Assembly: GCF_900115135.1 (NCBI RefSeq)
Contig: NZ_FOVK01000017.1
Coordinates: forward strand, 1 to 35,884
Length of the DNA: 35,884 bases
Reading direction: 5' to 3'
From: Proteiniclasticum ruminis
Lineage (GTDB): Bacteria; Bacillota; Clostridia; Clostridiales; Clostridiaceae
Shown here in pieces: positions 7,291-15,647 of the stretch. Below the pieces are notes generated by a model. That model was not told where the DNA came from and did not search any database. It saw only the letters and a list, made by a program, of their open reading frames with translations. Position 1 is the first letter of the stretch; every line of letters begins with the position of its first letter. Position numbers and translations under genes: made by a program.

Positions 7291-9171
7291 TTATACTAAA
7301 ATTAACTTCAGAAGTTCTTCAATGTCTTTTACTGGTGTGACTTTGATATCTTCCATGGAAGTGGAAATATCCTGACGGTTGTCATAAGGCACCACCACAT
7401 GTTTGATTCCTTTTCTTCTTGCCCCATAGACTTTCTCAAATATGCCACCCACAGGCTTTATTTTGCCACGGATGGATATTTCTCCAGTGACCGCCATATC
7501 TTGTCTTATAGGCTTATTCTGAAGGGCAGAAATGATGCATACAGTGATGGCCGCCCCGGCAGACGGACCATCAATCTTGGCTCCTCCAATGACATTGACA
7601 TGAATGTCATAATCGCTCATATCAAGGCCAGTGATTTTCCGGATGACAGAGGCAGCGTTGAAGACGGAATCCTTTGCCATACTGCCTGCAGTATCATTGA
7701 ACCTGACAATACCCTTGCCTTTTTCTTTCGCAGGATAGACCATGGTTTCAATTTCTAACGTAGAGCCTACAAATCCGGATACAGCGAGACCATAGATATG
7801 GCCAACCTCGGTCTCATGTTCCAGATTATGCACCTCATAAGGAGTGATTCTTGATATCTGGATCACTTCTTCAATGTCTTTTACTGTGACTAGAATCCTT
7901 TTTCCATCTTCGATTCTTCCCTCATAAAGAATGGCTCCATAGGCATCTGCCAAAAGATTGATGGCTTTTCTGCCTTCTATGGTGTAGTTGGAGATTATCT
8001 CCGCGACACCTTCTTCCATATCAATCTGCAGTTTATTTGCTGCATCCTGAACAATTCTCTGGATATTCTTCGATGTCAGTGGCTCAAAAAATACTTCGGT
8101 ACAGCGTGATCTGAGTGCAGGATTGATTTCCTCGGGCTCTCTGGTGGTTGCACCGATGAGCACAAAATCCGCTGGTGCTCCATTGTCAAAGAGGTATTTG
8201 ACGTATTGTGGGGTCCCCTCATCATCCGGGTCATAATACGCGGAGGAGAACTCCACTCTCTTATCTTCAAGAACTTTTAACAGCTTGTTTTGTAGAATCT
8301 CATCCAGCTCGCCGATCTCATCGATAAAAAGCACACCACCATGGGCTTCAGTAACCAGCCCCAGCTTAGGCTCCGGTATACCACCTTCAGCCAGATCCCT
8401 TTTGCTTCCCTGATAAATAGGGTCATGAACAGATCCTAGAAGAGGATTGGTGATTTCACGAGGGTCCCAGCGCAGTGTTGTACCATCTACTTCCACAAAT
8501 TTCGCATCTGCCTCATAAGGAGTGAAACTGAGCTTCTTCGCCTCATTCAGCGCGATTCTAGCTGCTGTGGTCTTTCCTACCCCTGGAGGTCCATATAGAA
8601 TGATATGCTGCGGATAAGGAGAGGAGATTTTTGAAAGAAGAGACTTAATGGCTCTTTCCTGTCCTACAATCTCATCAAATGATTCCGGTCTTAGAAGGGA
8701 TTGAAGATTCTTTGCCAGATGCTTCTCATCAAGAGCCACCAGGTCTTCATACTTCTTCGTGGTCTTGGCATTTTCAGGACCTTTTTTCTTACGAAGCACA
8801 TGGAGTCTCATTTCATCGATGTACTTATCCTGTTTGTCCATGAGCTCTTTTTCTACTTCTTCTTCCACTTTTCTCTGGATATAGTTTCTTGCGATGATTT
8901 CAGATATCCATTTATTGGTGTCATCCACCATGTCTGTCAGATTGTCTTCATCAGGCATCACAAGCTTGGACATACCATCGGATGCTATCATATTGACCGC
9001 ATAAGCTCTTTGAAGGGTATCTCCTTCCATATGCTTCTTCAGCCTGAATTTATTGATTCTTGTTTTAATGGCTCCCTTATCGAGAACATTCTCCAGTATA
9101 TCCAGCTGAACATTAATCTCCGCTTGAATATCGCTGTCCTCGTAAAAAGATCTATTGAATGATTTACTCAA
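7291..9171 (-). CDS. lonC: Lon-family ATP-dependent protease, LonC type
   Basis: This 626-aa protein lacks the large LonA N-terminal domain. It has an N-terminal helical region of about 150 residues, an AAA+ module with Walker A GPPGVGKT (194-201) and Walker B GGVLFIDEIGELD, and a C-terminal Lon protease domain. Ser537 in KIDGPSAGAA and Lys580 in GGIFEKVYGA form the Ser-Lys dyad, 43 residues apart as in E. coli Lon. Size and the position between rplI and dnaB fit the LonC family, described from endospore formers. LonB is the alternative, but LonB proteins are usually about 550 aa. The start is TTG, 8 nt after AGGAG. It is expected to be soluble, with no transmembrane segment seen. Confidence 0.85.
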   Translation of the reverse strand: MSKSFNRSFYEDSDIQAEINVQLDILENVLDKGAIKTRINKFRLKKHMEGDTLQRAYAVNMIASDGMSKLVMPDEDNLTDMVDDTNKWISEIIARNYIQRKVEEEVEKELMDKQDKYIDEMRLHVLRKKKGPENAKTTKKYEDLVALDEKHLAKNLQSLLRPESFDEIVGQERAIKSLLSKISSPYPQHIILYGPPGVGKTTAARIALNEAKKLSFTPYEADAKFVEVDGTTLRWDPREITNPLLGSVHDPIYQGSKRDLAEGGIPEPKLGLVTEAHGGVLFIDEIGELDEILQNKLLKVLEDKRVEFSSAYYDPDDEGTPQYVKYLFDNGAPADFVLIGATTREPEEINPALRSRCTEVFFEPLTSKNIQRIVQDAANKLQIDMEEGVAEIISNYTIEGRKAINLLADAYGAILYEGRIEDGKRILVTVKDIEEVIQISRITPYEVHNLEHETEVGHIYGLAVSGFVGSTLEIETMVYPAKEKGKGIVRFNDTAGSMAKDSVFNAASVIRKITGLDMSDYDIHVNVIGGAKIDGPSAGAAITVCIISALQNKPIRQDMAVTGEISIRGKIKPVGGIFEKVYGARRKGIKHVVVPYDNRQDISTSMEDIKVTPVKDIEELLKLILV

Positions 9172-9183
9172 ATTTTTGCTCCT

Positions 9184-9627
9184 TTAGCCTTCTTGCACAG
9201 TAACCTTCAGTTTCGTACTGATTTCAGGATAGATCTTCACTTCCACGTCGTAGCTGCCTACGAGTTTGATGGTTCCTACCAGTACTTTTTTCTTGTCAAA
9301 ATCAGTATTGAAGGTTTTATTGATCAGTTCGGCAACATCCTTATTCGTAATTGCACCAAAAAGTCTGCCGTTTTCGCCGACTTTTGTCTTGATGATGAGA
9401 TCTTTATTTCTTAATAAATCTGCTAGCTTTTGTGCTGCTTCTGTTTCTTCCAGCTTGATTCGTCTTTCATTTTCTTTCTTCAGATTGACGATATGAAGAT
9501 TTTCCTGGGTAGCTTCCTGAGCGAGCTTTCTTGGGAACAGATAGTTTCTTGCGTATCCATCGGATGCTTCAAGAACATCTCCTTTTTTTCCCATATTCTT
9601 AACATCTTTTAAAAGTATAATTTTCAT
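9184..9627 (-). CDS. rplI: 50S ribosomal protein L9
   Basis: L9 binds 23S rRNA and projects from the L1 side of the large subunit. The N-terminal signature [32 protein letters not shown] is intact, with a long connecting helix (about residues 40-75) and the C-terminal domain. Length, 147 aa, is standard. GAGGAG lies upstream of the ATG. The start codon overlaps the gdpP stop as ATGA, so translation is probably coupled. The gene order gdpP-rplI-helicase is widespread in Firmicutes. Confidence 0.98.
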   Translation of the reverse strand: MKIILLKDVKNMGKKGDVLEASDGYARNYLFPRKLAQEATQENLHIVNLKKENERRIKLEETEAAQKLADLLRNKDLIIKTKVGENGRLFGAITNKDVAELINKTFNTDFDKKKVLVGTIKLVGSYDVEVKIYPEISTKLKVTVQEG

Positions 9628-11591
9628 ATGTTACTCTCCTCTTTTCTATGTTTTGTGATGGCCTCCATGAGCATCTCAAATGCCTCTTCTAATGTGCAGT
9701 CCTTGATTTTAGCTCCTGCCATGGTCATATGACCACCTCCACCAAGTTCTTCAAGGATCAGCTGGACATTCAGCTCTTTGAGAGACCTTCCATTGATTAT
9801 TATATCATTATCCTGACGAGTTAAAACAAATGCCGCATGAATGTCTTTAAAATTAGCCAGTTCATCTGCAGCCTGAGCGGAAAGAACAGGGTCCTCTGAG
9901 TCATCAACGGTGGCTATGGCCATCTTGTCAATGATCACCGCATTTCGAATGATCTCTGCTCTTCTATTATAGCTTTCAAGATCCTGTGCAAACATCTCAC
10001 GCACTTCTTGTGTTCTTGCTCCTTGTCTTTTCAGGAAGGAAGCTGCTTCAAAAGTACGCACACCGGTCTTGAAATTAAAGCTCTTGGTATCCACACGAAT
10101 CCCCGCGAACAAAGCTTCTGCCTCCAGTACTGACATTTCCGGTTTGTCGAAAATATATTGGATGAGCTCTGTCACAAGTTCTGACGTCGAAGAGGCATAG
10201 GTCTCAATAAATGACAGCACTGCCCCTGTAATCTGATCCGGAGTTCGTCTATGGTGGTCAATGATGACCACTTTATCAAACATACTGATGATCTCATTGG
10301 ACAGCACATGATTTCTGGCATGAACATCCACGATGATCAGCGTATCCTCTTTCTTCACCTTGGCCTTTGCTCTTTCCAGAGATATGATGTCTTCTTTGTA
10401 CTCACTAAGTTCAATGAACTTGTCATATATAGGACGGATGTTGAGATACGGTTCTTCATTGATGATAACCGCTTTTTTTCCTAGTCCCCTGGCGATGACT
10501 TTAATGCCCACCGCAGAACCAAAACAGTCCATATCCGGATTTTTATGCCCCATGATATACACCCGATGGCTGTCTTTTATAATCTCCTCCAGAGCATGAG
10601 CCACCACTCTCGATCTGACTCTGGACTTCTTTTCAATTTCTTTGGAAGAGCCGCCATAGAAGGATAAATTGGTGGGGGTCTTAATGACCACCTGATCTCC
10701 CCCTCTACCAAGAGCAAGTTCTTTCGCCGCTTTGGAAAGGCTCTGATTCTCTTCCGGGTTTTTCCCGCCTTTTCCAATACCTATACTCAGGGTGGGTTCT
10801 ATAGAATTGCCCTGATGGATGTTCTTGATGTGGTCCAGTACCGGGAACTTTTTTCGAATCTGTTCGTGAATGTAATACTCAGGCACCACCATCATAAATT
10901 TATTGCTTTCATATTTCCGAACCATGGCTTTCAGCTCATGGCCATAGGAGTAGATATAATTTTCGATCTCTGCCAGAAGAAACGGCTTCTTTTCCGAGTC
11001 CACACTATTCAAAAGATCGCTGTAATTATCCACTTCTATGGATAGAACGGATGTGATTTTCGCCTCTGCTTCTTTTACCATGGAAATATCATGGAACACC
11101 ACAATTCTAAGATTCTCTTCAAATTCTTTTTCCTGGTGTTTTACAGGAATCACAAGAACCTGATAATTTTTCTCATGGATCTTAATTTCCAGCTCTTTAC
11201 TTTCAGAAACGCCTAATATCTCACTTTTATAATCGGATGTGATTTCTTCCAGACGAAAATTATGGTGTTTTTCTTTAAAAAGCTCCAGGGTCTCTTTGTT
11301 GTACCAGATGATCTCTCCGTTCTCTCTCACAAGAACAATGGGAATGCTGCTCTTTTCCAGAGCCGCTATCACCGTATTGGACATTTTCGTGAGAATATTT
11401 ACAACAAATCTCTCCCATCGTTTTTTCTTGTAGGTATACAAGCTGTTGAAATAGAACACCACGATGGCAAATGCAACGAGCAATCCCGTGGCAAAAAGCC
11501 ACTGTCCCGTAACATACAGAAGAACAATGGAAAGGATAATCAGCAGGTTGTAGATATAGTCGCTTCTTCGATACTCGTAGTATTTTTTCAT
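9624..11591 (-). CDS. gdpP: cyclic-di-AMP phosphodiesterase GdpP
   Basis: GdpP hydrolyses c-di-AMP to pApA and so affects osmotic balance, cell-wall stress and sporulation signalling. The 655-aa protein has two N-terminal transmembrane helices (about residues 14-49), a PAS-like domain (about 70-170), a degenerate GGDEF domain (about 175-305) and a DHH/DHHA1 module. Metal ligands are visible: His349, Asp353, Asp355 ([11 protein letters not shown]), Asp422 and His424 (VDVHAR), Asp445-His446-His447, and a C-terminal [11 protein letters not shown]. The GGDEF loop here reads YESNKFMMV, consistent with the known loss of cyclase activity in this family. AAGGAG lies 5 nt before the ATG. It follows the DUF2232 gene by 29 nt and overlaps rplI. 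Confidence 0.96.
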   Translation of the reverse strand: MKKYYEYRRSDYIYNLLIILSIVLLYVTGQWLFATGLLVAFAIVVFYFNSLYTYKKKRWERFVVNILTKMSNTVIAALEKSSIPIVLVRENGEIIWYNKETLELFKEKHHNFRLEEITSDYKSEILGVSESKELEIKIHEKNYQVLVIPVKHQEKEFEENLRIVVFHDISMVKEAEAKITSVLSIEVDNYSDLLNSVDSEKKPFLLAEIENYIYSYGHELKAMVRKYESNKFMMVVPEYYIHEQIRKKFPVLDHIKNIHQGNSIEPTLSIGIGKGGKNPEENQSLSKAAKELALGRGGDQVVIKTPTNLSFYGGSSKEIEKKSRVRSRVVAHALEEIIKDSHRVYIMGHKNPDMDCFGSAVGIKVIARGLGKKAVIINEEPYLNIRPIYDKFIELSEYKEDIISLERAKAKVKKEDTLIIVDVHARNHVLSNEIISMFDKVVIIDHHRRTPDQITGAVLSFIETYASSTSELVTELIQYIFDKPEMSVLEAEALFAGIRVDTKSFNFKTGVRTFEAASFLKRQGARTQEVREMFAQDLESYNRRAEIIRNAVIIDKMAIATVDDSEDPVLSAQAADELANFKDIHAAFVLTRQDNDIIINGRSLKELNVQLILEELGGGGHMTMAGAKIKDCTLEEAFEMLMEAITKHRKEESNI

Positions 11592-11620
11592 ACGATCTCC
11601 TTGTTCATCCTTCTTTAATG

Positions 11621-12619
11621 TTACTGCTGCTGCCTGCTTTTCAGTAGTGAGTACAGACCATTGTCCGTCAGTTTTCTAAAATCAAAAGCACTGTCGATGA
11701 TCCCTGCAATGGCTATGAAGCTCACAAGACTTGACCCGAAAATAAAGAAGAGAATGACGATTCTAAAGACTGTGGGATACTTTAACTTTACTTCCATCAG
11801 ATAACTAAGTAAAGACATCCCTCCTATAATTCCTGTGATGCTGAATATATTGTTACCCAAGGACATCAAAGCCTCGCCATAGTCAAACCCTATATAAACC
11901 AGTAAGATACCAATCATGGACAGAAAGAGACTTCCCATGATCAGATACATATTGGATTTGATCTCACTGAGTCTTGGCAGTGGTGTCACATAAATTCCCA
12001 GTCTTTTGAAGACCACTTGAGAAACTTTATAAACAAAAGCAGCCGAAATCATCGCATACATGAGAAGCACACTGGGAAGGAGCATGATAAGACCTTTTAC
12101 TGTGAGATTGGTGAAAAAGATCAGTGCTGCATTATCTTCCACATTGCCGCCAAGGCTCTCCACCTGTTCCAGTATGGAGGGTAAAGCGTTTTTGATGTCC
12201 ATCACGAAAACTTCAATATACTCCATCAGAGTATAGTCTGTCAGGAATCTGATTTCTATGAGAAACATTGCAGTGATTCCTACTGCAATGGCTAGAGCAA
12301 GAACCACAAAATTAGCCAATGGTCCTTTTTTCTTCGATATCATATACACAAGACCGACACCCATGCTGTAGTTCAGAATGGTCATGGTAATTCCATAAAT
12401 CGGATCTGTGAGTACGGTCACCAGTATCGTGGTGGCCACAAAGGATAGGATGGTGTTGTTTCTTCCACCCCTATGATAGATCAGCGCAACGATGATCGGC
12501 GCAACCACCAATGAAATTGTATTGAAAAACGGTAGAGTCCCCAGCAGTGAAAACACCGCAAGAAGAGCTACGAGCATAGACGTTGTAACGAGTTTGTTTG
12601 TTTTCATCATTGTATTCAT
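11621..12619 (-). CDS. DUF2232 (YybS-like) integral membrane protein
   Basis: This 332-aa hydrophobic protein has about eight predicted membrane helices and the layout of the DUF2232/YybS family, which is found directly upstream of gdpP in many Firmicutes. The N-terminal region (TSMLVALLAVFSLLGTLPFF and the following YHRGG) resembles S-components of ECF-type transporters, but no substrate is established. The start is set at the ATG at 12619 because GGAG lies 6 nt upstream; an earlier in-frame ATG (12658) lies inside the promoter -10 region. It is the first gene of the operon. Confidence 0.85.
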   Translation of the reverse strand: MNTMMKTNKLVTTSMLVALLAVFSLLGTLPFFNTISLVVAPIIVALIYHRGGRNNTILSFVATTILVTVLTDPIYGITMTILNYSMGVGLVYMISKKKGPLANFVVLALAIAVGITAMFLIEIRFLTDYTLMEYIEVFVMDIKNALPSILEQVESLGGNVEDNAALIFFTNLTVKGLIMLLPSVLLMYAMISAAFVYKVSQVVFKRLGIYVTPLPRLSEIKSNMYLIMGSLFLSMIGILLVYIGFDYGEALMSLGNNIFSITGIIGGMSLLSYLMEVKLKYPTVFRIVILFFIFGSSLVSFIAIAGIIDSAFDFRKLTDNGLYSLLKSRQQQ

Positions 12620-12648
12620 ATTTAGCTCCATTTTACTTATTATCTTGA

Positions 12649-12677
12649 ATTTTAGCATATATGCTCAGAAGAATGAA
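12649..12677 (-). promoter_or_regulatory. promoter of the DUF2232-gdpP-rplI-lonC-dnaB operon
   Basis: On the minus strand TTCATT (12672-12677), a 17-bp spacer and TAAAAT (12649-12654) are seen with an upstream TGC, giving an extended -10. The -35 is weak (3 of 6). It sits between the rpsR terminator and the first gene, so the operon start is well bounded. Confidence 0.6.
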
Positions 12678-12730
12678 TGTGCTTTTCACTTAATATTCAT
12701 TGTTCTACGCACATATCGGTACTAGGATAG

Positions 12731-12761
12731 CAAAAAACCGTGACCCAAGGGATCACGGTTT
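12731..12761 (-). terminator. terminator of the rpsF-ssb-rpsR operon
   Basis: On the minus strand a 9-bp stem AAACCGTGA/TCACGGTTT is extended by CCC/GGG around a small loop and followed by a run of T. It starts 7 nt after the rpsR stop. Confidence 0.9.
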
Positions 12762-12767
12762 CATCAA

Positions 12768-13031
12768 TTAATCTTGTGTGAATGGAAGTAATGCGATATT
12801 TCTGGATCTCTTGATTGCATCGGTCAATGTTCTCTGATGCTTAGCACATGTTCCGGAAATTCTTCTTGGAAGAATCTTTCCTCTTTCAGTGATGTACTTT
12901 CTAAGCTTGGAAACATCTTTATAATCTATATGATCAACCTTATCAACACAGAAAGAACAAACTTTTCTCTTCGCTCTTCTTCCTCTAGGGTTATTTCTCT
13001 TGAAATCCCTGGATGAGTTTTCTCTGCTCAT
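12768..13031 (-). CDS. rpsR: 30S ribosomal protein S18
   Basis: S18 sits next to S6 on the 30S platform. The 87-aa protein has the basic N-terminus [11 protein letters not shown], then [31 protein letters not shown], which is the family core. The cysteines in CSFC and GTCAKHQ resemble the zinc-ligating form of S18. Length is slightly above the usual 75-80 aa because of the charged N-terminal extension. A strong GGAGG precedes the ATG. It is the third gene of the operon. Confidence 0.98.
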   Translation of the reverse strand: MSRENSSRDFKRNNPRGRRAKRKVCSFCVDKVDHIDYKDVSKLRKYITERGKILPRRISGTCAKHQRTLTDAIKRSRNIALLPFTQD

Positions 13032-13054
13032 TTTTTTTCCTCCTTACCTATCGT

Positions 13055-13477
13055 TTAGAATGGAATATCTCCATCATCTATGGGCGTCATATCCTCATAG
13101 GATGAGCCATACTCCTGGCTTGAGTTGTCTGAGTATCCACCTTCACCGGACTGGTTCTTATTGCCCCACTCCAGGAATTTGATTTCCTCAGCAACTACTT
13201 CAGTGACATATCTTCTTCCGCCATCTTTAGCCTCATAAGATCTGGTCTGAATTCTTCCGGAAACACCCATGAGTTTTCCTTTGCTCATATACTGAGCAGT
13301 GGATTCAGCAGACTTGCCCCAGATCACTACTGGAATAAAATCAGCTTCTCTTTGGTTGTCCTTGGAAAAACGTCTGTCAACAGCTAATGTGATCGTAGTA
13401 ACCGCAGTTCCGGATCCTGGCGTATACTTCAGCTCGGGATCTTTTGTTAGTCTACCAATTAAAACCACTTTATTCAT
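13055..13477 (-). CDS. ssb: single-stranded DNA-binding protein
   Basis: SSB coats single-stranded DNA at forks and recruits partners through its acidic tail. The 140-aa protein has an OB-fold (residues 1 to about 105, starting [19 protein letters not shown]), a short low-complexity linker and the canonical tip DDGDIPF. The linker is short, so total length is at the lower end for Firmicute SSB proteins. It sits between rpsF and rpsR, its usual place in this phylum. Confidence 0.98.
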   Translation of the reverse strand: MNKVVLIGRLTKDPELKYTPGSGTAVTTITLAVDRRFSKDNQREADFIPVVIWGKSAESTAQYMSKGKLMGVSGRIQTRSYEAKDGGRRYVTEVVAEEIKFLEWGNKNQSGEGGYSDNSSQEYGSSYEDMTPIDDGDIPF

Positions 13478-13490
13478 TGCTGCACCATCC

Positions 13491-13778
13491 TTACTTGTCT
13501 AATTTAACGATAATATGTCTCAGTATGCCATCAGTAATTCTGAATATTCTGTCTAACTCTTTAGGTAATTCAGCTTCTGCCTGGAAATTTACCAGAACAT
13601 AAATACCTTCGTTAACTTTGTCTATTTCGTAAGCAAGTCTTCTCTTACCCCATAGATCAACGTTATCAATGATACCACCTTCTGTTTCAATTACACCCTT
13701 GAACTTCTCAACAGCAGCAGTTACTGCCTCCTCGTCAAATGATGGATGTAGTATGAAAATAGTTTCATAGTTTCTCAT
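13491..13778 (-). CDS. rpsF: 30S ribosomal protein S6
   Basis: S6 pairs with S18 on the 30S platform. The 95-aa protein begins [17 protein letters not shown] and contains [28 protein letters not shown], the standard fold. Two adjacent ATG codons are available; the second (13778) is chosen because GGAGG is 7 nt upstream of it and only 4 nt from the first, and because the family begins M-R-x-Y-E. A probable S6:S18-binding leader (13791-13827) abuts its ribosome-binding site. Confidence 0.97.
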   Translation of the reverse strand: MRNYETIFILHPSFDEEAVTAAVEKFKGVIETEGGIIDNVDLWGKRRLAYEIDKVNEGIYVLVNFQAEAELPKELDRIFRITDGILRHIIVKLDK

Positions 13779-13790
13779 CATGTCACCTCC

Positions 13791-13827
13791 TCCCCCCGGA
13801 CTAAGGCCACGATTTTCGCGGCGGGGA
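13791..13827 (-). promoter_or_regulatory. probable S6:S18 autoregulatory mRNA leader
   Basis: On the minus strand this leader can fold as an outer stem TCCCC/GGGGA enclosing a 7-bp inner hairpin (GCCGCGA-AAA-TCGTGGC, one G-U pair). A 3'-side bulge of about 10 nt contains CCG. A bulged CCG beside such a helix is the published hallmark of the S6:S18 binding motif. The outer stem runs straight into the rpsF Shine-Dalgarno sequence, so binding would hide it. The predicted start site lies only a few nucleotides upstream. Fold and assignment are by eye. Confidence 0.6.
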
Positions 13828-13839
13828 TTACATCATTAA

Positions 13840-13868
13840 ATTTTAGCACTTATGACGTTATTATGCAA
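13840..13868 (-). promoter_or_regulatory. promoter of rpsF-ssb-rpsR
   Basis: On the minus strand TTGCAT (13863-13868), a 17-bp spacer and TAAAAT (13840-13845) are preceded by TGC, giving an extended -10. Expected start is near 13833, just before the S6:S18-type hairpin. It lies immediately after the DUF951 stop. Confidence 0.75.
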
Positions 13869-13871
13869 ATA

Positions 13872-14060
13872 TTATTTTTCAGTAATCACTTTTTTCGCAT
13901 CTTTTTCAAATTTATTTCGCGGAAGCATGACGATCCTGTCGCATCCCTTGCATTTGATTTTAATGTCAGCTCCTAATCGGGTCACTTCCCATAGATAGCT
14001 TCCGCATGGATGCTGCTTTTTCATTTGGACAATGGTTCCAAGCTCATATTCTTTAATCAA
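13872..14060 (-). CDS. DUF951 family small protein
   Basis: This 62-aa protein matches the DUF951 family: an N-terminal LGTIVQMKKQHPCGS, the central EVTRLGADIKIKCKGC and the MLPRNKFEK end. Cys19 and the Cys37-x2-Cys40 pair suggest a small metal-binding fold, but no function is established. It starts at TTG (14060), overlapping the upstream stop as TTGA, so translation is probably coupled to the DUF3343 gene; no strong ribosome site of its own is seen. Confidence 0.85.
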   Translation of the reverse strand: MIKEYELGTIVQMKKQHPCGSYLWEVTRLGADIKIKCKGCDRIVMLPRNKFEKDAKKVITEK

Positions 14061-14314
14061 CTCGCTTCATTCTCCTTAATCTTCATTATACTGATCTTTG
14101 ACAGTTTATAGAGGGCTTTATACATCAGACCATCTTCCAGACGCTCCTCCACCTTTGGAAGCTCGGTTTCTGTAAAGCGCATGCTGATTCCACAGCTGCC
14201 GATGATCTGTGGTGGGGTGGGATATACTGCATGAGGAATCTCGTGTTTCTTGAGATCTTCTTCTCCTACTAACGCATCTGTTGTATTCTTAAAAACCAAT
14301 AAGTAAAAATCCAT
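14057..14314 (-). CDS. DUF3343 putative Se/S carrier-like protein
   Basis: This 85-aa protein fits DUF3343 (PF11823), described as putative Se/S carrier-like. The family pattern of a short N-terminal strand (DFYLLVFKNTTDAL), a central PTPPQIIGSCGISMRF with a conserved Cys (residue 41) and a C-terminal helix is seen. The role is unproven; the conserved Cys next to a cysteine-desulfurase-like gene (14487, divergent) agrees with a sulfur or selenium carrier. The start at 14314 is chosen over 14356 because GGAGG lies 6 nt upstream. It is followed by DUF951 with overlap. Confidence 0.8.
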   Translation of the reverse strand: MDFYLLVFKNTTDALVGEEDLKKHEIPHAVYPTPPQIIGSCGISMRFTETELPKVEERLEDGLMYKALYKLSKISIMKIKENEAS

Positions 14315-14486
14315 GAAAATCCTCCAGTACACACTTTCTTTTAGATTATTATACACGAATCTCTTATTTTTACCTCAATCAACCAATACACATTTCTCTA
14401 AATTTGATGTAAATTTTTTTCTTTTTCATACCAATTATTCGTTAATGTTCTATAATTATTGATAAGAAGAATTGGGAGATAAGAAT
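14315..14486. promoter_or_regulatory. divergent promoter region, DUF3343 / desulfurase
   Basis: The AT-rich gap holds a TATAAT on the plus strand (14451-14456) for the desulfurase-like gene, and a TATAAT on the minus strand about 40 nt before the DUF3343 start. Neither has a convincing -35, so both may be weak or activator-dependent. No clear inverted repeat shared by both was seen. Confidence 0.45.
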
Positions 14487-15647
14487 ATGATTTATTTAGA
14501 CAATGCATCCACGTCTTTCCTTAAGCCTCAAGGGGTTTATGAAGCTGTTGATAGAACTCTTCGAAGTGGATCGGGAAATCCAGGAAGAGGAGCCAACCGG
14601 GTTTCCATGGAAGCCGCCAAAATAATACACTCTACTCGAAAATCACTGGCTGATTTATTTGGTGTAGACCAGCCTGAACATGTGATCCTGAAATCCTCTG
14701 TGACTGAATCAATTAATACAGTATTGCTTAGCCTTCTGAAACCTGGAGATCATGTAGTTTCTTCTGTGATGGAGCATAATTCTGTTCTACGACCTTTGGA
14801 GAAGCTTCGATTAGATGGAGTGATCACCTATGATCTTCTCCCCTGCAGCAGCGAAGGCTTGATTGATCTCAATAAACTCAGTGAGGTTGAGAAAAAGAAT
14901 ACAAGAGCCGTTATTCTGTCCCATGCCTCCAACCTTACTGGTACCATTCAGCCCGTTGGAGAAGTCCGATCCAGACTGAAGAATAAAGATATTTTCATCA
15001 TCATAGACACCGCGCAGACCGCCGGCTATATTCCTGTCAAGCTACATGAGATGGATGTCGATGTGATTGCATTCACTGGTCATAAAGGTCTTCTTGGACC
15101 TCAAGGAACTGGTGGCTTTGTGTTGAACAACCGGATCAATGAAGTATTGAACCCTATTTTCACTGGAGGTACTGGTTCTGATTCTCTTAGCTTACAACAA
15201 CCTTCCTATCTTCCTGATAAATTTGAGGCTGGTACTCACAATTTGCCAGGAATCGCAGGATTAGGTGCAGGCGTTCAGTATCTTCTGGAAACGCATGACA
15301 ACTTAATATCTTTAGATACTATTTATATATCCAACTTGATGTTATCAGCCCTTTCGAACATGACGAAAGTTCATCTGATTGGCTCACCTGATGCCCATGA
15401 CAGAATACCAAATTTTTGTCTTTGGTTTGACAACTACACTCCTTCTGAAGCAGGTTTTATCTTAGAAAGTCAGTTCAACATCATTACAAGAACAGGATAC
15501 CACTGCGCTCCATTAGCTCATAAAGCGTTGGGAACAGAAAACACAGGGGCTCTTCGTATCAGTTTTGGACATTTTACTACAAGGGATGAGGTAGAGCAGC
15601 TCCTTGTGGCACTAAAATATTTAGATGAGGTGAATTATGGAGACTAA
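14487..15647 (+). CDS. cysteine-desulfurase-like class V aminotransferase (EF2568 type)
   Basis: This PLP enzyme is 386 aa from the chosen start. It opens with IYLDNASTSFLKP and has TESIN, MEHNSVLRPL, SHASNLTG and IDTAQTAG. The PLP-binding lysine is Lys200 in TGHKGLLGPQG, and a C-terminal RTGYHCAPLAH carries the putative catalytic cysteine. This fits the TIGR01977 (EF2568) branch, cysteine desulfurase/selenocysteine-lyase-like proteins linked in some genomes with selenium-dependent molybdenum hydroxylases. Release of sulfur or selenium from an amino acid is inferred. The ATG at 14487 is used because GGGAG lies 9 nt upstream; a TTG five codons earlier overlaps that site. It overlaps the next gene by 11 nt. 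Confidence 0.85.
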   Translation: MIYLDNASTSFLKPQGVYEAVDRTLRSGSGNPGRGANRVSMEAAKIIHSTRKSLADLFGVDQPEHVILKSSVTESINTVLLSLLKPGDHVVSSVMEHNSVLRPLEKLRLDGVITYDLLPCSSEGLIDLNKLSEVEKKNTRAVILSHASNLTGTIQPVGEVRSRLKNKDIFIIIDTAQTAGYIPVKLHEMDVDVIAFTGHKGLLGPQGTGGFVLNNRINEVLNPIFTGGTGSDSLSLQQPSYLPDKFEAGTHNLPGIAGLGAGVQYLLETHDNLISLDTIYISNLMLSALSNMTKVHLIGSPDAHDRIPNFCLWFDNYTPSEAGFILESQFNIITRTGYHCAPLAHKALGTENTGALRISFGHFTTRDEVEQLLVALKYLDEVNYGD

